In this document: one piece after another, positions 51,850-59,941 of the stretch | How positions within the stretch are numbered: position 1 is the stretch's first letter | Layout: each line of letters begins with the position of its first letter | From: Streptomyces caeruleatus | GTDB taxonomy: Bacteria > Actinomycetota > Actinomycetes > Streptomycetales > Streptomycetaceae | Direction: 5' to 3' | NCBI RefSeq assembly: GCF_001514235.1 | Contig: NZ_KQ948933.1 | Coordinates: 1-64,000 of the forward strand | DNA length: 64,000 nt | Program-made: the position numbers and the translations under genes | Notes under the pieces: model-generated | Seen by the model: only the letters and a program-made list of their open reading frames with translations | Told to the model about the DNA's origin: nothing | Database searches by the model: none

Positions 51850-52977
51850 CTACCCGTCCAGCTCGGAGATCTTCATCGTCGACGGCTCCCGGCGCCGCTG
51901 TGCCTCCCGGGCCGTGAAGTCGGCCTCGCGCAGGACGCGCTGGACGTTTCCCCAGGTCAACAGCGCGATGCCGGTCTCGGACCAGCCTCTGCGGAGCAGT
52001 TCGGCGACGAGGTGCGGGTAGCAGGAGGCGTCGGCGAGGTCCTGCGGGTGGGCGGTCCCGGCGTCGTAGGTGCCGGACAGGCCGACGGACTCGGGGCCGG
52101 CGACCTCACGGACGTGGTCGAGGTGGTCGGCGACGTCCCGGACGGACGGGCCGGTCTGCTCGGCGGTGAGCGGCACCATGCACAGGCCGCCCACGGCGCC
52201 CAGCTCGGCGAGCAGTTCGTCGGGGAGGTTGGCCGGGTGCGGGCGCAGGGCGCGGGCTGCGGAGCGGGCGCACAGGACGGGCGCCTTGGAGACCGCGCAC
52301 GCCCGGCGGACGGTGTCCTCGGAAGCGCCCGAGAGGTCGGCCAGCACACCGAGCCGGTTCATCTCGCGCAGCACCTCCTCGCCGAACCGGGTCAGCCCCG
52401 CCTCGCTCGCCCAGGACACCCCGGACAGCGTGAGGGAGCGCAGCCCGAGCCCGTGCAGGGACCGCAGGATGCCCAGCGAGTCGCCTATCGCGTCGGCCCC
52501 GGCCGGTCCGGGCAGGACGGCGATCCGGCCACAGTGCTGGACATCGGTGATCGGCCCGGGCGTACAGGCCAGGCGCAGGCCCTCGGGATGGGCCCGTACG
52601 ACGGTCTTCACCAGGTCCAGCTGGTCGAGCGTGGCACCGACGGCCTGGTCGCCGGCCAGCCCTTCGGGCAGGTGCAGCGCCCAGAACAGCGCGGCGACAT
52701 GGCCCTCTCGCATCCGGGGCACATCGGTGTCGACGGCGCTCTCGCCGAGCTCCAGATCGAACCAGGGCAGATGGCGCAGCGCCCACGGCAGTCCGCTGTA
52801 GCCGTCGGCCACGGGGTGCTCGGCGAGCAGGGCGTGGGCGCGGTCGAGGAGACCGGTGTCGGGGCCCTCAGCGGAGTCGCCGCCGGACGGGGACGCCTTC
52901 CCGGCGGGCGGGCCGGGCAGGTCATCGAGTGCGCCGACCTCGGGGCTGGGGTCCAGTTCGTACTTGAGGTCTGCCAT
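51850..52977 (-). CDS. M19 dipeptidase-like pseudoenzyme
   Basis: A 375-residue member of the membrane (renal) dipeptidase family, clearly related to the gene at 53183, but the metal site is gone. The HxD of the active paralogue (DGHNDLPW) reads DGYSGLPW (Tyr60, Gly62); the Glu of AEGGHS is in a changed LPGPAG; DLSHV reads DLSGA; FSHSSSRA reads CARSAARA. The overall fold and the C-terminal ISELDG are kept, so it is maintained but probably does not cut dipeptides. It may bind ligand or pair with the active enzyme. Confidence 0.85.
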   Translation of the reverse strand: MADLKYELDPSPEVGALDDLPGPPAGKASPSGGDSAEGPDTGLLDRAHALLAEHPVADGYSGLPWALRHLPWFDLELGESAVDTDVPRMREGHVAALFWALHLPEGLAGDQAVGATLDQLDLVKTVVRAHPEGLRLACTPGPITDVQHCGRIAVLPGPAGADAIGDSLGILRSLHGLGLRSLTLSGVSWASEAGLTRFGEEVLREMNRLGVLADLSGASEDTVRRACAVSKAPVLCARSAARALRPHPANLPDELLAELGAVGGLCMVPLTAEQTGPSVRDVADHLDHVREVAGPESVGLSGTYDAGTAHPQDLADASCYPHLVAELLRRGWSETGIALLTWGNVQRVLREADFTAREAQRRREPSTMKISELDG

Positions 52978-53182
52978 GGCGGTCTCCGTACGTGATCGGC
53001 GTCCTGATCAGCAGTACGGTTCACCGTCGCACGGACCGGGTGGGGTCACCCGGTGGGTGGTGCGTTCGGGGGTACGGGGCGGCGACCCGCGTGGAACGGT
53101 GCGCGTGGGGGTACGCGCGCGTGGATCAGCGCTCGATCCACGCGCCCGCACCCACGGGCGCCGGTGCCACCAAAGGCCGGGC

Positions 53183-54373
53183 TCAGCCGTCCAGTTCCTC
53201 GATGGTCGCGTTGGACGGCCCTCGCGTGGCCCGGAGCTCACGGGCCACGTCCTCCGCCGCGCCCAGCACCCGTACCGCGTTCTGCCAGGTCAGCTTGGCC
53301 AGGTCGGGTTTCGACCAGCCGCGGTCCAGCAGTTCGGCGATCAGGTTCGGGTAGCCGGAGACGTCGTTCAGACCGTCCGGGGTGAAGGCGGTGCCGTCGT
53401 AGTCGCCGCCGATGCCGAGGTGGTCGATGCCGGCGACCTCCCGCATGTGGTCCAGGTGGTCGGCGACCGTGGAGACCGTGGCGACCGGGCGCGGGTTGGA
53501 CTCCTCGAAGGCGCGGTGCACCTTCATCGCCTCGGCGGTGGTGTCGAGGTGGTGGAAGCCGTGCGCGCGCATGTTCGCGTCGGCCTCGGCCGTCCAGTCG
53601 ACGGCAACCTGGAGCACGAACTTCGGCACGAACGTCACCATCGCGACGCCGCCGTTGCCCGGGAGGCGTTCCAGGACGTCGTCGGGGATGTTGCGCGGGT
53701 GGTCGCAGACCGCGCGGGAGGAGGAGTGGGAGAAGATCACCGGGGCCGACGTGGCGTCCAGCGCGTCGCGCATCGTCGTGGCCGCCACGTGCGAGAGGTC
53801 GACCAGCATGCCCTCGCGGTTCATCTCCCGCACGACCTCACGACCGAAGGCCGACAGGCCGCCCACGCCGGGCTCGTCCGTCGCCGAGTCGGCCCACGCG
53901 ATGTTGTCGTTGTGGGTCAGGGTCAGGTAGCGGACCCCGAGCACGTACAACGACCGCAGCGTCGCCAGCGAGTCGGCGATGGAGTGGCCGCCCTCCGCGC
54001 CGATCAGGGAGGCGATACGGCCCTCCGCGCGCGCCGCCTGCATGTCCGCCGCCGTCAGCGCCGGGCGCAGGTCGGCCGGGTAGCGGGCCAGCAGCTGCCG
54101 TACGCAGTCGATCTGTTCGAGGGTCGCGCTGACCGCCTTGTCGCCGGCGTAGTCCGAGCGGACGTACACCGACCAGTACTGCGCCCCCACGCCGCCCTCG
54201 CGCAGCCGCGGGAGGTCGGTGTGCAGGTGGGCGCCCTGGTGGGTGGCGATGTCGCGGGCGTCGAGGTCGTAGCGGACCTGTTCGCGCAGGGCCCACGGGA
54301 GGTCGTTGTGGCCGTCGACGACCGGGAACTCGCGCAGGAGTTCCCGGGCTGCCTCCCACGAGGCGGAGGTCAT
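53183..54373 (-). CDS. M19 membrane dipeptidase family protein
   Basis: A zinc dipeptidase of about 396 residues with an intact metal site: VVDGHNDLPWAL, AEGGHSIADS, DLSHVAATTM, FSHSSSRAVCDHPRN and GIGGDYDGT. It should hydrolyse dipeptides, including some with D-amino acids. ATG 54373 was preferred for GGGGAAG spacing; a GTG at 54382 overlapping the purE stop (GTGA) is also possible. It lies just downstream of purE, upstream of its dead paralogue. Confidence 0.92.
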   Translation of the reverse strand: MTSASWEAARELLREFPVVDGHNDLPWALREQVRYDLDARDIATHQGAHLHTDLPRLREGGVGAQYWSVYVRSDYAGDKAVSATLEQIDCVRQLLARYPADLRPALTAADMQAARAEGRIASLIGAEGGHSIADSLATLRSLYVLGVRYLTLTHNDNIAWADSATDEPGVGGLSAFGREVVREMNREGMLVDLSHVAATTMRDALDATSAPVIFSHSSSRAVCDHPRNIPDDVLERLPGNGGVAMVTFVPKFVLQVAVDWTAEADANMRAHGFHHLDTTAEAMKVHRAFEESNPRPVATVSTVADHLDHMREVAGIDHLGIGGDYDGTAFTPDGLNDVSGYPNLIAELLDRGWSKPDLAKLTWQNAVRVLGAAEDVARELRATRGPSNATIEELDG

Positions 54374-54378
54374 CGTCG

Positions 54379-54918
54379 TCACTTCCCCGAGCCGAAGCCG
54401 AAACCGCTCGCGCCCTCGACCTTGGCGCGCAGGCGCTTGCCCTTCTCGGTGGCCTGGTCGTTGAGCTCCTGCTGGAACTCGCGCATCCGCTGGAGCAGGT
54501 CCTCGTCGTGGGCGGCGAGGATACGGGCGGCGAGCAGGCCCGCGTTGCGCGCGCCGGCGACGGAGACCGTGGCGACGGGGACGCCGGCCGGCATCTGCAC
54601 GATGGAGAGCAGCGAGTCCATGCCGTCGAGGTACTTCAGCGGGACCGGGACGCCGATGACCGGCAGCGGCGTCACCGAGGCCAGCATGCCGGGGAGGTGG
54701 GCGGCGCCGCCGGCCCCGGCGATGATCACCTTCAGGCCCCGCTCGGCCGCCTGCTCGCCGTACGTGACCATCTCGCGCGGCATCCGGTGCGCGGAGACGA
54801 CGTCGACCTCGTACGCGATCTCGAACTCGTCGAGGGCCTGCGCGGCGGCCTCCATGACGGGCCAGTCGGAGTCCGACCCCATGACGATGCCCACGAGGGG
54901 GCCGGCAGCGGTGCTCAT
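54379..54918 (-). CDS. purE: N5-carboxyaminoimidazole ribonucleotide mutase
   Basis: Rearranges N5-CAIR to CAIR in purine synthesis. The 179-residue protein has the family signature GSDSDWPVMEAAAQAL, SAHRMPREM and GAGGAAHLPGMLA. The start ATG 54918 overlaps the purK stop by 4 bp (ATGA), the usual purK-purE coupling. Confidence 0.96.
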   Translation of the reverse strand: MSTAAGPLVGIVMGSDSDWPVMEAAAQALDEFEIAYEVDVVSAHRMPREMVTYGEQAAERGLKVIIAGAGGAAHLPGMLASVTPLPVIGVPVPLKYLDGMDSLLSIVQMPAGVPVATVSVAGARNAGLLAARILAAHDEDLLQRMREFQQELNDQATEKGKRLRAKVEGASGFGFGSGK

Positions 54919-56075
54919 TCGGTGATCGTGCCCTTCAGGTAGCCGGCTGCGTGACGTGCGCGCTCCAGCACGTCGTCCAGGTCGTCGCCGTAGGTGTTGA
55001 CGTGCCCGACCTTGCGGCCCGGCTTCACGTCCTTGCCGTACATGTGGATCTTCAGCTGGGGGTCGCGGGCCATGCAGTGCAGATACGCGGAGTACATGTC
55101 CGGGTAGTCGCCGCCGAGGACGTTGACCATGACCGTCCACTTGGCCCGCGGGCGCGGGTCGCCGAGCGGGAGGTCGAGGACGGCCCGCACGTGGTTGGCG
55201 AACTGGGACGTGATCGCGCCGTCCTGGGTCCAGTGCCCCGAGTTGTGCGGGCGCATCGCCAGCTCGTTGACGAGGATGCGGCCGTCGCGGGTCTGGAAGA
55301 GCTCGACGGCGAGGTGGCCGACGACGTCCAGTTCCTTGGCGATCGTCAGGGCGAGCTCCTCGGCCTTGAGCGCGAGGGTCTCGTCGAGGTCGGGGGCGGG
55401 CGCGATGACCGTGTCACAGACCCCGTTGACCTGCTGGGACTCGACCACGGGGTAGGCGACCGCCTGGCCGTGCGGGGAGCGGACGACGTTCGCCGCGAGT
55501 TCGCGGACGTAGTCGACCTTCTCCTCGGCGAGGACCGGGACGCCGGCGCGGAACGGGTCCTCGGCCTCCTCGGGCGAGTCGACGACCCACACGCCCTTGC
55601 CGTCGTAACCGCCGCGGACGGTCTTGAGGACGACCGGGAAGCCGCCGCCCTCGGCGCCCTCGGACAGGCCCTCGGCCGCGAAGGCGGCCACGTCCTGTGG
55701 ATCGGTCACGATGCGGTGCCGTGGACACGGCACGCCGATCGCGTCGAGTCTCGCTCGCATCACGCCCTTGTCCTGGGCGTGCACGAGCGCGTCGGGGCCG
55801 GGGCGCACGGGGATGCCGTCCGCCTCCAGAGCCCTGAGGTGCTCGGTGGGTACGTGTTCGTGATCGAAGGTGATCACGTCGCAGCCCCTCGCGAACTCGC
55901 GGAGCGTGTCGAGGTCGCGATAGTCGCCGATGACGACATCGCTGACGACCTGCGCCGCGGAATCCTGAGGGGTGTCACTGAGAAGCTTGAACCTGATGCC
56001 CAACGGGATGCCCGCCTCGTGTGTCATACGAGCGAGTTGGCCCCCGCCGACCATGCCGACTACCGGGAACGTCAC
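54915..56075 (-). CDS. purK: N5-carboxyaminoimidazole ribonucleotide synthetase
   Basis: Makes N5-CAIR from AIR, bicarbonate and ATP; ATP-grasp enzyme of 386 residues. VVGMVGGGQLARM, FDHEHVPTEHL, LKTVRGGYDGKGVW and NELAMRPHNSGHWT are visible. GTG 56075 (MTFPVVGMV) is the natural start. A TACCCT box lies about seven bases before the GTG, with no ribosome site, so the transcript may be leaderless. Confidence 0.96.
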   Translation of the reverse strand: MTFPVVGMVGGGQLARMTHEAGIPLGIRFKLLSDTPQDSAAQVVSDVVIGDYRDLDTLREFARGCDVITFDHEHVPTEHLRALEADGIPVRPGPDALVHAQDKGVMRARLDAIGVPCPRHRIVTDPQDVAAFAAEGLSEGAEGGGFPVVLKTVRGGYDGKGVWVVDSPEEAEDPFRAGVPVLAEEKVDYVRELAANVVRSPHGQAVAYPVVESQQVNGVCDTVIAPAPDLDETLALKAEELALTIAKELDVVGHLAVELFQTRDGRILVNELAMRPHNSGHWTQDGAITSQFANHVRAVLDLPLGDPRPRAKWTVMVNVLGGDYPDMYSAYLHCMARDPQLKIHMYGKDVKPGRKVGHVNTYGDDLDDVLERARHAAGYLKGTITE

Positions 56076-56251
56076 GCCCCTAGGGTATCGGCCGCTCCGG
56101 GGCGACCCTCTTACCGGACTTTTTCGGGCCTCTTCCCGTCCTATGTCCCGACCTATGAGCTCGTCCACAGGCAATCGACCAGGGGGGTGGTTAGCATGGC
56201 TGAGTTGACGGAAACCGACCGACAAATCGACCGACAGGAGCCTTCACGACC

Positions 56252-56809
56252 ATGGGACGTGGTTCCTCGGGGCTTCAATCGGCGCCTCCTGCGGTGCCTC
56301 GTAGTGCCGTACGGCAGCGCTTCGACCGGCTGGTGCGTGAGGTTGCCAAGTTCGGCGCGGTGGGTGGAGCGGGGCTTCTGGTCAATCTCCTCGTGTTCAA
56401 CCTGGTGCGGCATGTGACCGATCTCCAGGTGGTGCGCGCGAGTGTCATCGCCACCGTCGTCGCGATCATCTTCAACTACCTCGGGTTCCGGTACTTCACG
56501 TACCGGGACCGGGACAAGAGCCGGCGTACCAAGGAACTGGGTCTGTTCCTGGTGTTCAGCGTGGTCGGTCTGGTCATCGAGAACGGTGTGCTGTACGCGG
56601 CGACGTACGGTTTCGGCTGGGACAGCCCGCTGCAGAGCAACGTCTTCAAGTTCCTCGGTATCGGTGTGGCGACGCTGTTCCGGTTCTGGTCGTACCGGAC
56701 GTGGGTGTTCCGGGCGTTGCCCGCGGAGGAGCCTGCGGCGGGCGCGGAATCGTTCCTGGAGCCCGGGCAGCGGGCTGAGAAGGCCCGCGTCCGCCAGCGC
56801 GTGGGCTGA
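56252..56809 (+). CDS. GtrA family membrane protein
   Basis: A 185-residue protein with four membrane segments (FGAVGGAGLLVNLLVFNLV; VIATVVAIIFNYLGFRYFTY; GLFLVFSVVGLVIENGVLYAA; VFKFLGIGVATLFRFWSYRTWVF). GtrA proteins are thought to help move or modify lipid-linked sugars in the envelope. Start ATG 56252 follows GGAG. Divergent from purK, and in the same place as in mycobacteria. Confidence 0.92.
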   Translation: MGRGSSGLQSAPPAVPRSAVRQRFDRLVREVAKFGAVGGAGLLVNLLVFNLVRHVTDLQVVRASVIATVVAIIFNYLGFRYFTYRDRDKSRRTKELGLFLVFSVVGLVIENGVLYAATYGFGWDSPLQSNVFKFLGIGVATLFRFWSYRTWVFRALPAEEPAAGAESFLEPGQRAEKARVRQRVG

Positions 56810-56819
56810 CCCACCCTTT

Positions 56820-57411
56820 CCTCGCCCCCGCCGCCCCTACCCGCCCCATCCCCAGGGGCTCCGCCCCTTCGACCCCGGGGTCGACCTTCGGGTGCAGCCC
56901 GGCGGGGGCTGGTAGCGCCCACGCGACGGAGCCGCAAATCGACACAGCCCCGCGCCCCTTCTGGGGCTCCGCCCCCCAGACCCCGCTCCTCAAACGCCGG
57001 AGAGGCTGGATGTGCCGGGCCGGGGCTGGATCTTTCAGCCCGTCCGGCGTTTGAGGACGAGGCCCGCCGGCCCAGGCATTTTCAGCCCGTCCGCGTTGGA
57101 AGACGAGTCTTTGCCGTCCCTAGCCCCCACCCACCCGCCAAGGGCGAGGCCTTTCAGCCCCTCCGGCGTTTGAGAACGAGTGCCCGCCGGCCCAGGCATT
57201 TTCAGCCCGCCCGGCGTTTGAGAACGAGTCCCGCCGGCCCCGGCATTTTCAGCCCGTCCGGCGTTTGAGGACGAGTCTTTGCCGTCCCTAGCCCCCACCC
57301 ACCCGCAGGGGGCGAGGTTTTTTAGCCCGTCCGGCGTTTGAGGACGAGGCCCGGAGGGCCGACAGCGGGGGGCTGGGGGCGGAGCCCCCAGGGATGGGAT
57401 GGGTAGGGGCG
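56820..57411. repeat. dispersed intergenic hairpin repeat, array D
   Basis: Fills the 633-bp gap between GtrA and the sensor kinase gene. A leading copy (56820-57010) and six inverted copies of TTTCAGCCCGTCCGGCGTTTGAGGACGAG-type end units follow, near 57033, 57087, 57148, 57204, 57249 and 57325. A second inverted GGGGGCTGGGGGCGG...CCCC element lies at 57366-57411. No gene is visible. Confidence 0.8.
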
Positions 57412-57442
57412 GCGGGGGCGAGAACCGTGGGTCTTCGCCCTG

Positions 57443-58714
57443 TTACCGCACCGTCAGCCCCGAGTCCTGGCTCGGCTTCGGTGGTGGGGTGCGGGAGAGG
57501 AAGAGGGCCAGGACCGGGGGGTTGGTCTGGAGCATTTCCAGGCGGCCGCCGTCCGCTTCGGCGAGGTCGCGGGCGACCGCGAGACCGATGCCGGTGGAGT
57601 TGCGGCCACTGATGGCACGCTCGAAGATGCGGGCCCCGAGGTCGGCGGGGATGCCGGGCCCCTCGTCCGTGACCTCGATGACCGCTTGGTTGCCGGTGAC
57701 ACGGGTACGCAGGGCCACCGTGCCGCCGCCGTGCATGAGGGAGTTCTCGATCAGCGCGGCGAGAACCTGGGCGACCGCGCCCGGCGTACCGACCGCCTCC
57801 AGATGACGCTTGCCCGAGCTGACGATCGCACGGCCGACGCTGCGGTAGGCGGGACGCCACTCGGCCAGCTGCTGCTGGATGACCTCGTCGAGGTCGAAGG
57901 TGACGGCGGAGCCGTTGCGGGGGTCGCGGGAGTTGGTGAGGAGGCGTTCGACCACGTCCGTGAGGCGTTCCACCTGGGTCAGGGCGATCGTCGCCTCCTC
58001 CTTCACCGTGTCGGGATCGTCGGTGAGGGTGATCTCCTCCAGCCGCATGGAGAGCGCAGTGAGCGGGGTCCGGAGCTGGTGGGAGGCGTCCGCGGCCAGC
58101 CGGCGTTCCGCCGTGAGCATGCGGGCGATGCGCTCGGCGGAGGAGTCGAGGACGTCGGCCACGCGGTCCAGCTCATGGACGCCGTACCGCTTGTGGCGGG
58201 GCCGTGGGTCGCCCGAGCCGAGGCGCTCCGCCGTCTCCGCGAGGTCGGTGAGCGGGGAGGCGAGCCGGTTGGCCTGGCGCACCGCCAGCAGCACCGCCGC
58301 GATCACCGCCAGCAACGCCACCGCCCCGATGATCAGCAACGTACGGCCGACCTCGCGCGTCACCGACGAGCGCGGCTCCTGCACGGTGACCGTCTCGCCC
58401 TCCTCGCCCGTCTCGTGGGCGCTGATGACGTCCCCGGTGGGCTTGGTGCCGACCTCGATCACGGGCTTGCCCGGGATGCGGATCTCGGCGTAACGATCCC
58501 CCTGGATCTGGTCGCGCAACGCCGAGGCGTTCACGGTCTGGTCCCCGAGGAGCCGGGTGTCCACGATGCTGGCCAGCCGCACCGCCTCGGTGTCCACCCG
58601 CTCCTGGGCGGTGCTGGTGATCGTCCGCGTCTCGACAATGACGAGGGACACGCCGAAGACGGCGATCACGACGAGAACTACGGCGAGGGTGGACTGGATC
58701 AGTCGGCGGCGCAT
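57443..58714 (-). CDS. two-component sensor histidine kinase
   Basis: A 423-residue membrane kinase. Two membrane segments (about 9-28 and 125-145) flank a small extracytoplasmic sensor region; a HAMP-like linker, the H box DASHQLRTPL with His212, and the ATPase region (ENSLMHGG, DEGPGIPADLGARIFER, GIGLAVARDL) follow. It is the second gene of a two-gene unit, 59 bp after the response regulator, which it should phosphorylate. The signal is unknown. Confidence 0.94.
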   Translation of the reverse strand: MRRRLIQSTLAVVLVVIAVFGVSLVIVETRTITSTAQERVDTEAVRLASIVDTRLLGDQTVNASALRDQIQGDRYAEIRIPGKPVIEVGTKPTGDVISAHETGEEGETVTVQEPRSSVTREVGRTLLIIGAVALLAVIAAVLLAVRQANRLASPLTDLAETAERLGSGDPRPRHKRYGVHELDRVADVLDSSAERIARMLTAERRLAADASHQLRTPLTALSMRLEEITLTDDPDTVKEEATIALTQVERLTDVVERLLTNSRDPRNGSAVTFDLDEVIQQQLAEWRPAYRSVGRAIVSSGKRHLEAVGTPGAVAQVLAALIENSLMHGGGTVALRTRVTGNQAVIEVTDEGPGIPADLGARIFERAISGRNSTGIGLAVARDLAEADGGRLEMLQTNPPVLALFLSRTPPPKPSQDSGLTVR

Positions 58715-58773
58715 GTCCTGTTATCTGTCTGTACGGCTCACGTGGCGGGACGGGCCCGATGCCCGACGGCCCG

Positions 58774-59454
58774 TCAGCTCTTCTCGAAGCGGAAGCCGAC
58801 GCCCCGCACCGTCGCGATGTAGCGAGGGTTGGCCGCGTCGTCGCCCAACTTCTTACGCAGCCAGGAGATATGCATGTCGAGCGTCTTGGTCGACGACCAC
58901 CACGTCGTGTCCCAGACCTCGCGCATCAGCTGGTCCCGGGTGACGACCCGCCCCGCGTCGCGCACGAGCACCCGCAGCAGGTCGAACTCCTTTGCCGTGA
59001 GCTGGAGTTCCTCGTCGCCCATCCACGCCCGGTGCGACTCGACGTCGATACGGACGCCGTGGGTGGCCGGCGGCTGCTGGGGCTCGGCGGCACCGCGCCG
59101 CAGCAGGGCCCGGACCCGGGCCAGCAGCTCGGCGAGCCGGAACGGCTTGGTCACGTAGTCGTCGGCGCCCGCGTCCAGGCCGACCACGGTGTCCACCTCG
59201 TCGGCACGCGCGGTCAGGATGAGGATCGGCACGGCGGTGTGGCCCTCGGCGCGCAGTCGACGGGCGACCTCAAGGCCGTCCATCCCGGGCAGACCGAGGT
59301 CCAGTACGACCAGGTCGATCCCGCCCTGATTTCCGGCGTCGAGTGCGGAGGGGCCGTCCTCCCGCACCTCGACCTCGTACCCTTCCCGGCGCAGTGCGCG
59401 GGCCAGCGGCTCCGAAATGGACGCGTCGTCCTCGGCGAGCAGTACACGGGTCAT
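58774..59454 (-). CDS. OmpR-type response regulator
   Basis: A 226-residue DNA-binding response regulator. The receiver domain has acidic Asp9/10, phospho-Asp52 in VLDLGLPGMDG and Lys103 in DYVTKPF; the C-terminal winged helix reads LQLTAKEFDLLRVLVR and ISWLRKKLGDDAANPRYIATVRGVGFRF. ATG 59454 has no ribosome site but TACCAT lies about nine bases upstream, so it may be a leaderless start. Confidence 0.94.
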   Translation of the reverse strand: MTRVLLAEDDASISEPLARALRREGYEVEVREDGPSALDAGNQGGIDLVVLDLGLPGMDGLEVARRLRAEGHTAVPILILTARADEVDTVVGLDAGADDYVTKPFRLAELLARVRALLRRGAAEPQQPPATHGVRIDVESHRAWMGDEELQLTAKEFDLLRVLVRDAGRVVTRDQLMREVWDTTWWSSTKTLDMHISWLRKKLGDDAANPRYIATVRGVGFRFEKS

Positions 59455-59547
59455 GAGCTGATGGTAGTCCGCCCGCGACAGGAGCTGGGGTGCGATCGGC
59501 ACCTTGATTCTTACTCGCCTTTGGCGAGTCTCTTACCCTTGGGCGCT

Positions 59548-59676
59548 GTGGTACAGACCTATGCCACGAAGTGCGATTCTGGAATCGACCTTGGAAAGGG
59601 TGCCCGCGGTTCCGTCGACACCTGTGATGCCTGTCTCAAGTCCTTCCATATCCGGCACTGTCGTGACGTATGGTGA
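59548..59676 (+). CDS. possible small zinc-binding ORF (42 aa)
   Basis: A 42-codon frame from GTG 59548 with four Cys and two His in a compact order (KCDSG, TCDACLKSFHIRHC). Its codon use is not the strong GC3 pattern and no good ribosome site is seen. It lies in the 487-bp gap between the response regulator and the peptide transporter. It may be chance. Confidence 0.2.
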   Translation: MVQTYATKCDSGIDLGKGARGSVDTCDACLKSFHIRHCRDVW

Positions 59677-59769
59677 ATCTACGCCTGTAGCACTGCGGCG
59701 GCCTTCGGCGGCACTTGACGCTGAGGGTCTCTTTTATGTGCGGACTGAAACCGAACGACCTGTGGCCGG

Positions 59770-59832
59770 GCCCCCGAAGGCGGGGGCGTGGATCCCGGCG
59801 GTCGCCGTCCTCCGCTTCGCGATCCGAAGCGG
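59770..59832 (+). promoter_or_regulatory. hairpins in the peptide transporter leader
   Basis: GCCCCC-N6-GGGGGC (59770-59787) and CCGCTTCG-N5-CGAAGCGG (59812-59832) lie 110-170 bp before the transporter start, with TTGACG at about 59710 further upstream. A long structured leader is likely. An ACTCGCC-TTT-GGCGAGT hairpin (59513-59529) lies nearer the response regulator. Confidence 0.4.
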
Positions 59833-59941
59833 ACTCCCCTCGGGCGTGGGGCGGGCGGCCGTAGCCGCCGGTGCCGGCCGCCCCCCACAGGGCGCGCGAC
59901 CGTTCTGCGTCGATGCGCGTCCCGACCAGCAAGGATCGACC

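Noticed and set aside
56820..57411. Small protein genes in the repeat array (frames with FSPSGV-type repeats)
   Set aside because: All frames are products of the dispersed repeat; no ribosome sites or family matches.
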